Of a DNA stretch of 64,000 nt, positions 22,243-34,429 are shown piece by piece. The stretch spans positions 248,001-312,000 of the forward strand of contig JACSYO010000199.1 of assembly GCA_016806645.1 (NCBI GenBank), in the 5' to 3' direction. Under the pieces are notes generated by a model. It saw only the letters and a program-made list of their open reading frames with translations. It searched no databases and was not told the DNA's origin. This DNA is from Ophiodon elongatus. Taxonomy: Eukaryota > Chordata > Actinopteri > Perciformes > Hexagrammidae. Made by a program: the position numbers and the translations under genes. Positions within the stretch are counted from its first letter, which is position 1. Each line of letters opens with the position of its first letter.

Positions 22243-22653
22243 TGTCATGTCCATCCTGCTCTTTAGGTTATGTTTACTTTTATTTTAACTTTCCATTATT
22301 TAAAGTTTTATTTTGTATTAGTCACCTCGCTTCTCATTTCAAATACTTCACTTCCTGCCCTTATGTGTTTTCCTGCCCGTGTAATTGTCCGGTACCCTAT
22401 TGAATTCACTTGTGCCTAATCCTCACCTCCCCGCGTATTTAACACTGTTAAGTGTTTCTGTTTTTTTGGGATCTCTGCCTGTCATTCTGGACTTTGTTGT
22501 TGCCTCATCCTTGCCTGCTTTGTTTGCATGATTACCTGACGGATCTCCTGTGTAGCGAACCTGTTTGATAAAGTCTGTTTTACTTCACCAAGTCCTGATA
22601 TCTGTCATGCTTTTGACTCAGGTTTTTTCCTTTAAGGTTTACCAGGCGTGACA
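22243..22653 (+). mobile_element. candidate solo LTR
   Basis: The 411-base segment opens TGTCATG and closes GCGTGACA, the TG...CA ends and short inverted termini expected of an LTR. The flanks are ATTGT and ATGGT, a possible 5-bp target duplication with one mismatch. A TATTTAA box lies at 22436-22442, followed by a T-rich and CT-rich stretch, a plausible U3-R-U5 order. No internal retroelement genes are adjacent. A MITE with short termini is the alternative. Confidence 0.45.
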
Positions 22654-25600
22654 ATGGTACTCACAACATTAAACACTTAAACTTAAACACACATTTAAAA
22701 AAAGAACATCCACATTCATTTCCAGAAATGTTGTGCCTGTTTCTCCACAGACCTCATTGTGGACAGTTTCCATAAGCTACTTTCTAGCAAAGAAATAGTC
22801 GCAACGTGTTCTATTAATTATACATTTATATTTCAACACTGGTAACAGGGATATTACAGTGGTTGACTCAATTATTTTTATTTCTATTTTTCAACAATGT
22901 GTAAGCACACAAACAAACTGCAATTCAAACAAAGGAGGATTTGAAAAATATATCTTAAAACTTGGACAAACAAAATCGAACTATTTGCATGGCTGGATTT
23001 CACTACGGGTAAGTGAGACTATGTTTTTTTATATAGGTAAAATAATCCTTTAGAGAAGTAACAATTAAGCATCATTGTCTTCTTCCAAAGTCAAAAGTCC
23101 TTACTGGTTAATCAAAAGAACTTCTGGTGCCTCTACAACCCTGTCCTTGCTTGAGCAGGCACACACATACACACGCCTGTATAAAATAAAGTGCTTCAAT
23201 CATCCAAATAGTTCCCCATTAGCATCATCCTTCCTGTTCAATGGCCGCGCTAATGATTTATCACATCAGCCGCCACTGACTAGTCATAAGAACCACTCAA
23301 TTGAAAAAAAATGGACATTGCAAAAACTGTCAATTCAGGAACATCATGATAATATCTAGCTAAATGAAACATGGTGTGCACAAAATCATTGTCTAATTTA
23401 TATTGTTTCCCTTAATCTATAAAATTTGCTATTTTTGAAGAAAATCATCAATGGACCTGAAATGTACCCCCATTTATAGAATGACTCACCAGATTCCATA
23501 TTTCCCATATCTGTACAACAGAGGCAATGACTAAAATATTACAAGGACCATAATGTTAGAGTACAAAGTACCAGGATGAGGAACAGCAGAGTGTAATCAT
23601 CCATCCCTGAAACTTGCATCATTTTGTGAAATGAGGACAGCAGATGTTTCAATATGAATTTCCCTGCTACTGTCTCAAATAATGGAAAATGTATGCTTGT
23701 TTAGTTAATGTTGGTACTGAAAGTGTCTAAATCTCCTTTTGATCCAAAATCCTTTACACACCTTACCTTTTGACTTTTTCATTTTCTTTCTCTCATGTCA
23801 AACAGGTATTTTGTTGATTCCATCTTCTCTATGATCTCTATGCTTCTTTTAGTCTCTGCGGTTTTCTTCCCTCTTTTCTAGCTTCCTCTGTTCCCCCATG
23901 AATATCTGAGCAATTGCTGTAATTGGGCTCTGATCAAATTGACGGCTTGCTTTCCAAGGAAGAGGCTGGAACACACAGGACAGGCGATGTTCACACAAAT
24001 ACGCATGCATCCTTCCCTGATTCTCTTAAATTATGGGATGCATCCCCAACAACAGGCTATCTTTGGTAACACACATTACTGTAATCCACTGCAATCCTGA
24101 ACACCTATTTAACCACAAATCATCCATGCAAACATATAGGCCTATTCCTCGGCGTGGAATTGCGAGGATGATTTTGCCTGTGGAGACTGAAGTAAAATAG
24201 CGATGCTCAATCCGACAACTAATTGGACCGGCAGGACTGATAGAGCTGAATTCCTTAGATGTGTGATAATCCACTGCTGGGAGCCTGAGGCCTTTGGGAT
24301 GGAGAGAGAGAGTGTAGGGCGAGGGAGAAGAAGCGATAAAGAGAGATTTGAGATTTAGAGGGACATGGGGAGATAAAAGGAAGATGGTGAGAGACCAAGA
24401 GGCAAAGAAAAGAGAGTTTAGAATGGATAGGTTGGAGTGAAGACAAAGAGAAAAACAATAATTAAAGTTAGAGAACGACCAAAAAAGATGAAGGGAAAAG
24501 GGAGGGGCTAGAGATTCATGGTGGAGAGAAACAAGTGACGCATTAGAAATAAAATAGGACAGGGAGATTTGGGGTGTGAAGACTGTAAGGGGGATGGTAA
24601 TCGATGAAGGCGAGGGATTGAGACGAGCCTTCTGGCCCTCAAATCTTTCCATTGATCAGAGCATCTTACTTGTGAAGAGAAGATGAGGTCTGACAGGGCT
24701 GCTGGACTGCGAACCCAATTTAACCTGGCTCTAAGTAACCAGTGTTGGTCTTCAAGGGGAAACCTGTTGAGGTTCATGACCTTTCCCAGACATGTACTGT
24801 AATTCTCCAATGCAAACAGAGAAACAGGAGGCTTTGCCTGTTTGTCTTTACAAAGACTTGGAATACAAGCATCCAGTCACGTCTACAGTCTATTTTCTCT
24901 AGCCTGAGCTGTGGTGGAAAATACTCACACAGCCTTTTGGACAGTTTTGGTAGCTGGATGTTCTGCAATGTTAGAGATTTAAAGATGCTGAAAAGTTAAA
25001 ACTGATATTAGTCCCTGTAGAATTCACTCAGCATGATGGACTTGTTTGATCTCTGAAACGTAAAGAAACTAAAAAAGTGCACTCAGTAGAGTGCAGATCT
25101 CTTCCATGTCTGCAACGGCCTCTGCTCTAAAGCACATCATTTTGCGATATGTATGCAAAAGTGCTAAAACAAATAGTGTGAGTACTTACTATATTACATA
25201 TAGAAACAAACAAATTAATAAATCCCAATTCTGAAGAAGAAATAGCTTGAAATGATTGCATTTTTCTATGGAGACTTTGTATTGGACAATCTGCAGTTTG
25301 TTTCATTCTGTCTTACTTCAATTCTAATCATGAGGAATACTTCACTTTTGGATGACAACTTATATCCACCCACATCTTCCTAATTTAGATTATAATCTTT
25401 TTCTTACAATACTGACTGGATAATCACAAACTGGGGGTAAACTGTTCCTTTAATCTTGAGAGTATATTACCACCATATGCTTCCAAAGTGCTGAAGAGAC
25501 TCAGAGGCATCAGAAAGTGCTCTGACTCTGTATCAAAAGATGCCTTTGATATCAGAGTGATCATCTGTGATGTTTCGATTTCTTTCATGCAGGCTGTTGC

Positions 25601-25877
25601 AGAATGACTGTCCCTGCTGACTAACATACACTCGCAGTGTCTCATCTGAAAGTCGGAATCACTAGAAGACTAAATAGATGGGTAAGTGGCTGAGGATGCC
25701 TCTCCTCCTTTCAGGTGGACAGATATTGTATCGTGTTCCTAAAGCCCCACGAAAACTTTCCAGACAGGAATATTTGGAGGAAAAAATATAAATAGTCGAG
25801 AGAGAGGCACAGGTGGAACTATTATAATGATAAGAAACCACTTGTCTAACAATCTTACTGTCTCTATTTACTGTGTA
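22654..25877. other. intronic stretch with purine-rich tract
   Basis: 24290-24500 is strongly purine-rich on the plus strand and creates long Ser/Leu/Phe-rich minus frames that are not genes. 23200-23300 and 23895-23960 look like candidate conserved non-coding sequence. No exon is recognised. Confidence 0.4.
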
Positions 25878-25984
25878 TGAGTTACATGGATACAAGCGGC
25901 CGAAATGAGTTTCCTCCGTAGGGTGGCCGGGCTCAGCCTTACCGATAGGGTAAGGAGCTCGGACATCAGTGGATGGATGGATGG
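25878..25984 (+). mobile_element. LINE 3' relic: last coding segment fused to GGAT tail
   Basis: TGGATACAAGCGGCCGAAAT, then GAGTTTCCTCCGTAGGGTGG. The frame reads MSFLRRVAGLSLTDRVRSSD, then goes straight into (GGAT)n at about 25970-25984. In intact fish LINEs this codon block is followed by several hundred bases (RIERSQMRWLGH...) before the GGAT tail, so the copy is internally deleted. Confidence 0.75.
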
Positions 25985-27854
25985 AGATACATGGATATGG
26001 CATATAAAATGGCAACTCTGTCTTTTTCCTTCCATATTTTCTTATCATTGTATCCCATGTATTGCTATTTGTCCATATGCATTTGTCATGATTCTATACA
26101 TCCTTCATCCAGTCAGTGGATGGTAAAAATGTTCTTTTCTTCCCTCTCACACGGAGTGAATCAATGATAACAGATGCTATTGCTCACATAGGTAATAGGC
26201 CTCATCCTTCTTAGTTAGCGGTAGGAACCAATAGGATGAGTGCTGAGTGAATAAAATATGTTATTTAGATTGGGAAAGTATAGAATATATAATTTTTTTT
26301 ATGTCTCCAACATTGGATCATCAAAACAAATGTTTTAACTAAAAGAAATGGATAGAATTTTTTTTTCTAAGGTGTCTTTTAGAAATGACACCTCTATGCC
26401 ACTAACTTTATAAGAAAATGTAACTACACATGACAATTTTTTCTAAATAATTGGGGTCGTGGCTGCGAAAAACAGGATAGGTTGAGGCCTTACTAATGCA
26501 TTGTTGGTTTTGCTAACAAATTGACATATAAAGTAACTGTTCTTCTCTGCTTTATTATTGCATTTCCATAAAGCAGAGGCCAGTATTTTCTTATTAGTAA
26601 GATTCAATTAGTAAATATATATTTTATATAATATCACTTTATTGACATTATTATAATGAATCTGAGTTTAAGAGATTCTGTTATCACCTGTTTACTTTCA
26701 ACACCTTTGCATGTGGCTCTGTTTTCTTGTGTGTCTGTCCTGGCTCCCTTTACTGCAATGGTGGCATGGACAGGGGCTCCTGTCCTGGCTCAGGCTTCCT
26801 CCCCTTCAGTGGATACAGCTGCTCACCGCAGTTGAACAGCTGTTGCCTTTGCATTATCATAATCTCCGTCCATCTCCCTCTATCTGTCCCCCTCCTTCTC
26901 TTGACGTTCCTGTTGCTTTCTTGCCATTTTTTGCTTTGTCATAACTGTCCATTGGCAACTCTATCTTCTCTAACCACCCTTAGTCCTTCACCTTATACTT
27001 GTAAACACACTTTGTACCCTACAATTAACAAAACAAAGTCTAAAACCAAATCTCACTATTAACAATCGAGCGATGCCTGAGATTGTTTTGGAAATGGAAG
27101 TTGAAGATGACTTCGGTAAGTAGAGCAGAGCGTAACAAGTTTTAAATGCAATGTTAAACACAATGAAAATAGTCTCAGGGTCTAATTTGGGTTAATGTAT
27201 TCGGGGAGTAGCACTAATTACACTAAGGATATACATTATTTATCCAAGTAAATTATTATACACAATGTTCTCACGGTTCCCAACAACTGCCGTTCAAGAC
27301 CAGTTTATTCTACATGTTGAGCATAAACCTTCATGTGTAAATGAGCTGTAAAGAAATGGTAAATATTATGGTGGTTGTTATTTAGCATGTTTCCAATTCT
27401 GCTGACTCTTGAGGAGACTGTAGGCTCTCACTGCTACATGTTCCATCTTGTCATTAGCACCGTCGTTAATGTTATTTAATAAAGGCCGTGTGTAATACCC
27501 TGGAAATATACAGGGTTAATACAATACCGCCAGTCAAAGCCAGAGGAAATATTATTATAAAACTGATTAAAAATAACTTTTCAACATAGATAGTAATCTA
27601 AAAAAGCACAGTTTAACTATAGAGAACCATGGCTCTGTCAAAAGAATCCCAAAGATCCTCCAAGTTTACGCTGATCATTGGATATGAAGCCTCAGTGTGA
27701 TTGATTACATATTGATTGTAGACTTTATCAATACCTGTTGTAGATGGGAAGCACTAAACCTGAATTGATTCTAATCAGGACATTAGTACCAAATTACACT
27801 GGAACTTGTTAGAAATACTGTCTGATTTTCTGTGTTAAATTGTTTTCTAGTACA
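25985..27854. other. intronic stretch, nothing firmly recognised
   Basis: AT-rich. A possible tiny first exon (27073-27115) is discussed as a finding. The Cys/Leu-rich frames at 26711-27062 are low-complexity. Confidence 0.4.
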
Positions 27855-28040
27855 CATTACATTACATTACATTTCATTTAGCAGACGTTTTTATCCAAAG
27901 TGACTTACAATAAGTGCATTCAACCATGACAGTTCAAAACCAGAACAACAAGAATCAAGAAAGTACAATTTCATCAAGAAAGCTGAACTACCAAGTGCTA
28001 TAAGTAAGTGCCAACTAAGTGCTACTAAAGTACTACGGTA
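27855..28040. mobile_element. dispersed teleost repeat fragment ((TTACA)n, TTTATCCAAAGTGACTTACA type)
   Basis: CATTACATTACATTACATTT, CATTTAGCAGACG, TTTTTATCCAAAGTGACTTA, CAATAAGTGCATTCAACCAT, AAGTGCTATAAGTAAGTGCC. This is one of the commonest non-coding repeats in teleosts. Class not assigned. Confidence 0.65.
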
Positions 28041-28600
28041 TATGTACACATACATTTTTACTAGTACTCTTTAGACTTTCTATTATCTTATTATCTAGGA
28101 AATTCTGTGTTCGGTAGTGTGTGTGTGTGTGTGTTTGTGTGCTCATTTACAACTGTATGCTAAGAGGTTTAACGCTATGTATTTTTATATTGAACCGTTT
28201 GGTGCAAGACGTGTGGTTCAATGTGTGACATCCTTTCAGTGCGCCCTGTTAATGTTAATACAGCTGTTAATATCTACTACTCGCAGACACGGAACAGAAA
28301 TTTACTTCGTGAAGCGCATGTTGTCAGCTGAATCATGCTCAATAGACGACAATTTGTGTGTACTGTGTACATTACATTTTCACTACGGATATTTTTGTTA
28401 TTTATTTTTATTTATTCATTTTGCATTAACAATATGACATTATTTAAGTAAGAATTATGACCAATGGGCAGCTGTTGAATGTTTAGATAAACTATTGAAA
28501 CTATTTCATACTGCCATTTACTGCTGATACCTCACTCCTAACTGGCCGGTATAAACCCACCTCTGAAAGAATAAGTAATTCTAGACTGAAAATAACATAG
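28041..28600. other. intronic sequence with a short GT run
   Basis: (GT)9 at 28117-28134. The 106-residue frame from 28117 starts in the GT run and has no family resemblance. Confidence 0.4.
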
Positions 28601-28635
28601 AATAATAATAATATTAATAATAATAATAATAATAA
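28601..28635. repeat. (AAT)n microsatellite
   Basis: About eleven AAT units with one ATT interruption. Confidence 0.95.
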
Positions 28636-28752
28636 AACAATAAAAAGTGGGAAAATACAAGAATAGCTCATTGGGCCATACTGCATTATTTTCAATAAAA
28701 AGAACATTAATAATGTTAATAATATTAATGGTAATAGCTGCAAGCAGCAGTA

Positions 28753-29079
28753 GGGGCTGTGGTTCAGTGTCTACCAATGAGCAGGGTCGTCCTTCAATCA
28801 AAGGATCGGTCGGTGGTTTGATCCCCAGCTCCGCTAGTCCATGTCAATGTGTCCTTGAGCAAGACACTTGACCCCAAATTGCTCTCGTAGCTGTGCCATC
28901 GGTGTATGAATATTGGTTAGTGCCATCGGTGTATGAATATTGGTTAGTCCTGATGGGCAGGTGGCACCTTGCATGGTAGCCTGTCATCAGTGTATGAATG
29001 TGAATGATGTCATGTAGTGTGAAAGCACTTTGAGTGGTCAGAAGACTAGAAAAGATCTATACAAGTACAGGTCCATTTA
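28753..29079 (+). mobile_element. tRNA-derived SINE with L2-like tail, copy 3 (complete)
   Basis: The head has GGGGCTGTGGTTCAGTG, then GAGCAGGGTCGTCCTTCAAT, GGTGGTTTGATCCCC (B box) and CCATGTCAATGTGTCCTTGA. The body has GCAGGTGGCACCTTGCATGG. The tail has GAAAGCACTTTGAGTGG, AGACTAGAAAAGATC, TATACAAGTACAGG, TCCATTTAG. It has an insertion in the A-box region and an internal 27-bp tandem duplication. Confidence 0.8.
28894..28947. repeat. perfect 27-bp tandem duplication inside the SINE
   Basis: Two identical copies, 28894-28920 and 28921-28947, beginning TGCCATCGGTGTATG and ending ATTGGTTAG. Confidence 0.97.
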
Positions 29080-32000
29080 GCAGTATTTTTACTGTTATTG
29101 TTTGCAAATTATTGTCACAAGTGATTGATTATGTACAGAAATATATGAGATGCCCAATCCAATAATTATTTCCCTTAACCTGAAAGCACCATTCCCAGCG
29201 TCCAGTCTAACAGGCCGAGGGCTGAGACCCGACATCTATGTAAACACATTAGGTCTAATAAGCTTGGTGCATTAACATGGCTAATTGAGTTTGGTTTTTG
29301 GCCGCGATGCTTCATTAATAGTCAGCTGAAGCAAGACTCAATGTCTCAACGCTGAGCCCAACTCCCCTCATGAGATCATCGCAGTCTGTCTCTCCAACAT
29401 TGTCCATTAATTGGGGTTAGCGGGGTTGTAACAATATAATAATAAAGTCTTTCTTTCTGTCTGTCAGTGCTTGTAACTGTACCTTATACATGCTTCACGG
29501 CTTGTCCTTTTATTCTGATTTGATTGGGGAGTAGCTTCAAAATAACAGGAAGGCACTGACTTTAGAGGAAACATCACAGCTTGCTTCGTACTAGAAGTCA
29601 GGAAAGGAGGGCATTCTACAGTTGGGAAAAAGTTTGGACTGTCACACATTGTAAAGCAATGTTTCATGTGTGGGCTGACTAATCACATGGAAGAGCAGAC
29701 TGGAGTTCTCAGGAGGCATTGCTGACAGTTTACAACAACAGCAAAAAAAAATAGAGGGTGCAATAGGTTACCCCTGTTACCCTTATGGGGGCACAATGGC
29801 TATGATGTGGAATTTCTAAGTGTTTAGGAGTTGCACCTTAGTGGCAGCTACCGCCGTTAGTCATTATGGAAACAATCCTACATTTCATTATCAGCACCAA
29901 ATGCAGTTGAGTCAACGCTTTCTGGACCAAGAAAAAAAAATGTTTTTCTCCACTTTTGTTTTCCATACACAAGTTCACGAGTACACAAAGGTTCAAAGGT
30001 TTTCACAGTTTGTACAGGGTAAAACACTCTCTGTCCTACATTTTTTATTTTGGGCTGTATAAATAATATTTAATTGACTTAAAAACCAAAACATTTTAAA
30101 GTAAGAGGTCTGTGGTTCTATGTTGCAAGAAACCTCTGCATGAGTTCTGAAAAGTCCTGTCTAGATGTACTCAGTCAAGTACATTTCATTTATGTAACCC
30201 AAAATCAAAAATTTGATCTGTACATTATAAGACTTTCATTTGACCTTGGTTTCAAATAAGAAAAAAACTCCCACAAACAAAAATCCATTGAGGTAAGGAT
30301 TTTGTGTTTTTGTGTTTTTAGCTGTCACCCCAATCCCCTCACATTCAGCCAGGTCTTGAAAGAGGTTGTATTTAGCCACAGATCCACAATCTGGCCACTG
30401 TCATAAGCCATCAGCACCTTCTTGCTTTTAATCTATCCTTCCCATAAACATAGACATACACACACTTTCCATTCAACCCCCAGTTCCTTTTGTCTCCATA
30501 TCCCCCCCCCAGAGCTCTGGTCCTACTTTAATGCCCTGTCACACTTCATTTAGCCTCTAAGGAGAAAGAGGAGTGGAGTGTGATGTGGGTGCAGGCGTTA
30601 ACACATATATTGCAGCAGCACCTAAATATACCTGTACACACTTGTGCACTGACACACACAAATTAAATCACAAGCTCATTGTAAGCACTCTTAGAAACTC
30701 TGCACACAACCAGAATTCGCTCACAGTTTCCAGGTTTTGTTTGGTCTTCCCTCTTCTCACTGGCCTTTCTCTATGTTCCATCTCTTTGTATTGCCCCATT
30801 CAGGCCAAGACCACCCAGCTATAGAATGAGGTCAGAGAAAGTGTTCAAATCTAAACAAGTAGAAACACCCTGGCTGCTTCACCATTGAGAGATGCAAATA
30901 TACTCTGACATATGGCCAAGCCGCACTGTCCGTCAAACCACAACAGAAAAAAGGCAGCAGTCACTGAAAGGGCTTTCAAACTTTGTAACCTTTGTTCCGG
31001 GTCCAAGTCTGTGAAGTTAGCAAGGTGCTGCATCATTAGGCAAACCGTATGAGGTGTTGTGTAAACCAAGCCTTGTCAAGGGGCTGATGTAACCTGTCGG
31101 ATGCATGGCACTCATGACAATGCTTGGTGTGTGGTGAGCTCTATAAGTTGTCCCTCTTCAAAAGAAGACAGCTAAATATAATACTATGACGGCTTCTCAG
31201 GTTTTGAAAACGAAGGACACAAAGAGTAAACTGAATAACACCTTGTAAAAAAAAAACTACACTTTACGTGCCTAACTTCTTAGCTTTGTTAGCTTGGTGT
31301 TAACTAAAAACCAGGATCAATATGCCAAAAAGAGTCTGGAACCTGAAACAGTGTGTTATTTCTTGAACAAGAAGATTGAAGTTTTGACGTTTTTTGTTCA
31401 TCGTTACCTGTTTCATCAACTAAGAGCCCTGAACCGGGGTGACCGGCTGAGATCTGAGGATATTTCAAATGCTGATATACTAAAAGCGATTGAGCTGGCA
31501 AAACGCTTCACTTCAATGCAACCCAGTTCACGATGCGATCTGTCAAAAAACAAACTCTGAAAGATTTTGTGTGATAGTGGGATACTGAAAGAGAAGAAGC
31601 TCCTAGTCAAGGAAGATTTGACACACCAGGACAAAATAAAAAGTAGCCAGAAAGAAAGGAAAACATGCAGGCTTTTCTGGTCAAGAAGCTTACATTGAAG
31701 GAAAGGTGGCGCATTAATTATACTGGGTTCAGAACGTTTGGTGTTCTATGAAATAAGTCACAGTGGTACAAACTGGCATTTAATAATAAGAAATGGTTTA
31801 AAATCCATAAATGTGTGAGATGGTACTTATAGTTGAGTTTTACTGTTTGTATAATGCAATTATTAGTTGCACTGCTCCATTCCATTCCTGCTTTTATTAT
31901 CATTATTACATCCACTGCTGCTATTATTTTTGGTACGTGTAACTTTTTCATCATGCCTACTACTCTCATTATATGATATCATCATAAATTATATCATAAT

Positions 32001-32259
32001 TCTTTCTACAATGGGAAGGAGTTTATATTTCTTCAGTTATTAGCGAATCCTTTTGTTTCTTTATTTTTATCATGCATGACACTGTTTAAGTTTGGTGCAC
32101 TACATTAACTAAACTTTATGTTTTATTAATGTAAGGGGACTAATTGATAGACCAAAAAAAGTAGGGCAGATTTTTTTCTTTATTAGGCTTTGTAATGCAG
32201 ATAAACAGTATGGTTCTGACAAGAAACTCAATCATGTAGTGATGAAGAAACCTTTTAAA
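29080..32259. other. long intronic stretch, nothing firmly recognised
   Basis: 29160-29440 is less AT-rich, with ATTAAT and TAATTGAG words, and might be conserved non-coding sequence. The 88-residue plus frame at 31294-31560 is unassigned. Confidence 0.4.
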
Positions 32260-32445
32260 TCTCAATGGAGTTGCAGTGCTCCTAAATAGATTTAATTGTG
32301 ATGTACTAGAGTCCATTGTTTCAGAGGTTGGACGGTGGATTGTCTTTGTCTTAAAGGTGGACAATCTGTTTATAATTGGAAATATTTATAGACCGAACAG
32401 GAGAGTTAAAGCAAAGGATATGTTTTCTAAAGAAAAGTAAAAAGA
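32260..32445 (+). pseudogene. possible L1-like endonuclease fragment
   Basis: From about 32300 the plus frame reads SIVSEVGRWIVFVLKVDN, then LFIIGNIYRPNRRVKAKDMF, then KEK and a stop. GRW(I)V.....LxxxNIYxPN is the pattern of the central strands of L1/Tx1-type APE endonucleases. Only one segment is recognisable and stops lie upstream, so this is a weak call. Confidence 0.35.
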
Positions 32446-32549
32446 ACATATTTCTTTCATCAGAGTAGATTCAATGATGCTCCAGACGATGAAATAGATC
32501 TATAACCTTCTAGATCTAGATTGATGAACCCCAGATTCTGTCTATATAT

Positions 32550-32975
32550 CAGGGGTCACTAATAGGCGGACCGCTTTCTGGGTCTGGGCCCAGACGATGT
32601 TGTATCCAGGCCTGGACCTACAACAGATATATAATTGAGAATTATAAAATGTTGACCGCAAAGCTTTTCTAGCCTTTACGGCACTCATTCAGCGGTCCAG
32701 GAAACACCGACCAATTGCATGCGTTGTAAATCATATCACGTGATGCTACTCGGCCAATCAAATATGTGTATTCCCATAGGCATCGTGGCTTGAGTGAGAT
32801 ATTCACACACAGGGGAGAGAGACGGGGCGAGAGACCGAACATTCTGAGAAGTACGTGAGTCAGAAGTTATTTCACATGGCGTTCTCCAAAAAGAGAAATG
32901 TGGACAGCGAAACCAGAACCAGAAGAATGGGCAGATTTGTTCATTCTTCCCATGGGTAGTTCATAACCAGTATGT
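32550..32975 (+). pseudogene. 5' end of an autonomous hAT element with transposase start, truncated
   Basis: A CAGGGGTCACTAA terminus at 32550 is followed by GGCGGACCGC and GTCTGGGCC words typical of hAT left ends. Then comes an ATG at 32876 reading MAFSKKRNVDSET, then (after a small frameshift) EEWADLFILP. This resembles the N-terminus of hAT transposases related to GTF2IRD2-like proteins (MAFSKKRKVDxEN...EEWTxxFxFILP), just before the BED zinc finger. The reading frame breaks and no right terminus is found. Confidence 0.7.
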
Positions 32976-33026
32976 CTGATATGTTTAGAGACCCTTGCGA
33001 TTATTAAAAGCGGCAATGTAAGTGGT

Positions 33027-33270
33027 CTCCCGACCACTCAAAGCTCTTAAAACCTACATGACATCATTCACCCATTCACACACTGATGGGAGGAGCTAAG
33101 GTGTCACCTGTCCATCAGGAGTAGCTACCATTCACACACCGTAGGCATGACTACTTGAGACATTTGGGGTTAAGTGTCTTGCCCAAGGACACATCGACAT
33201 GGACTAGGGGATCGAACTGCGATCCTCTGATTGAAGGACGACCCTGCTCCCCACTGATCCACAGTCGCCC
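33027..33270 (-). mobile_element. tRNA-derived SINE with L2-like tail, copy 4
   Basis: Plus-strand landmarks: CCGACCACTCAAAGCTC, CATGACATCATTCACCCATT, CACCTGTCCATCAGGAG, AAGTGTCTTGCCCAAGGACA, ATCGACATGGACTAG, GGATCGAACTG (B box complement), GGACGACCCTGC, CCACAGTCGCCC. The last part of the tail is missing, and the A-box region is altered (CCCCACTGATCCAC). Confidence 0.8.
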
Positions 33271-34429
33271 TTATAATCAAGTCTCTCCTGATTGAAATAA
33301 TATCGTAGCTTTTTTGGTTCACTTCACACCTGAATGAATTGCATTTAAAGCTGCAGGGCAAGGATGATAAAGTTACATTTTTTTCTAAAATTAGGTATTT
33401 TATGTCAAGATAAAGCATTATATTTTAAAATGCAGCCCTTATTTTACTTTAAATGAGAGAATAACATTTTTAGAATATATATGATTTATAATTTATCCAG
33501 TTTAATTTGAAAACTGACAACACAAGAATTACAATTAATTTCAGATGTTTCTCATTCTCATCCCCCGCTGACTGACCATAACATGATAAGTCTTAAATTG
33601 AAGGGCTCTAGAGAAAAATCAAACATCAGAAGGTGACTTGCTACATAACAAGAGTTTATTTGAGATTTTCAGTCAGGAATTATATTGCATCACAGCACAG
33701 AGACAGCACTGGTGAAAATCACTACTGACCTTCTAATTGCATCAGACAAAGAGTTATCTTTGATCAGGACATGTTCTTTAACTTCCAGATAAAACACATT
33801 TTAAGGTCTACCTTTTTTCACCTACATAACATTGCAAAAATCAGACACTTTCTGTCTCAAAACAATGCAGAAAAATGTATTATTGAAATTATTTATTATT
33901 AGGCTGCCACCCGACAAACCCACCTGTGGGACCGAGGGGTACCCCTTGGTAAAAACGTTGGGGTTCCCCCTGGGAGAGAAGACACTAATCAAGAACAAAT
34001 ATAATGATGTTGCCTATCAGAATAACAAAAAAGATCCGGGCTACAAGCTCATGTAAGCCATTTTTACATGCTCCAAACACAACTAAACAAGACCAACCAA
34101 ATGCATAACCAAATATTCATATTCATATCTCGCCAGCCACTGGACATGCTGAGCATATGTCTCCCTTGCTCGAGTTCGCTTTATGCTACATAGGCTTGCG
34201 ACCACGCAAAAGAACGCCAATAACCCAGGAATTCCGCACATAGCACTCAACTCCCTATAGACCACAGCCTCAGCGATCTGTGAGCCAATTACACCAGCCT
34301 CAGACGAATATGAAACCAGCAAAATATGATGAAATGCTGTCGAAGGATGTATTTCCGCTGGTCCTGACTGAAATAGGTCCGTGTAAAACCTCGACTGAGA
34401 AACAAAGGTTCCGGGGTTCTTTGTGACTT
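33271..34429. other. intronic sequence, nothing firmly recognised
   Basis: Begins with AAGTCTCTCCTGATTGAAAT, shared with the end of the segment at 39195-39870. No coding exon recognised. Confidence 0.35.

Noticed and set aside
24026..24652. 208-residue minus-strand open frame, the longest in the window
   Set aside because: Ser/Leu/Phe/Pro-rich and produced by a purine-rich plus-strand tract (24290-24500). No domain, no splice context.
31294..31560. 88-residue plus frame (NADILKAIELAKRF...), considered as a transposase remnant
   Set aside because: I could not match it to any transposase family, and there are no terminal repeats nearby.
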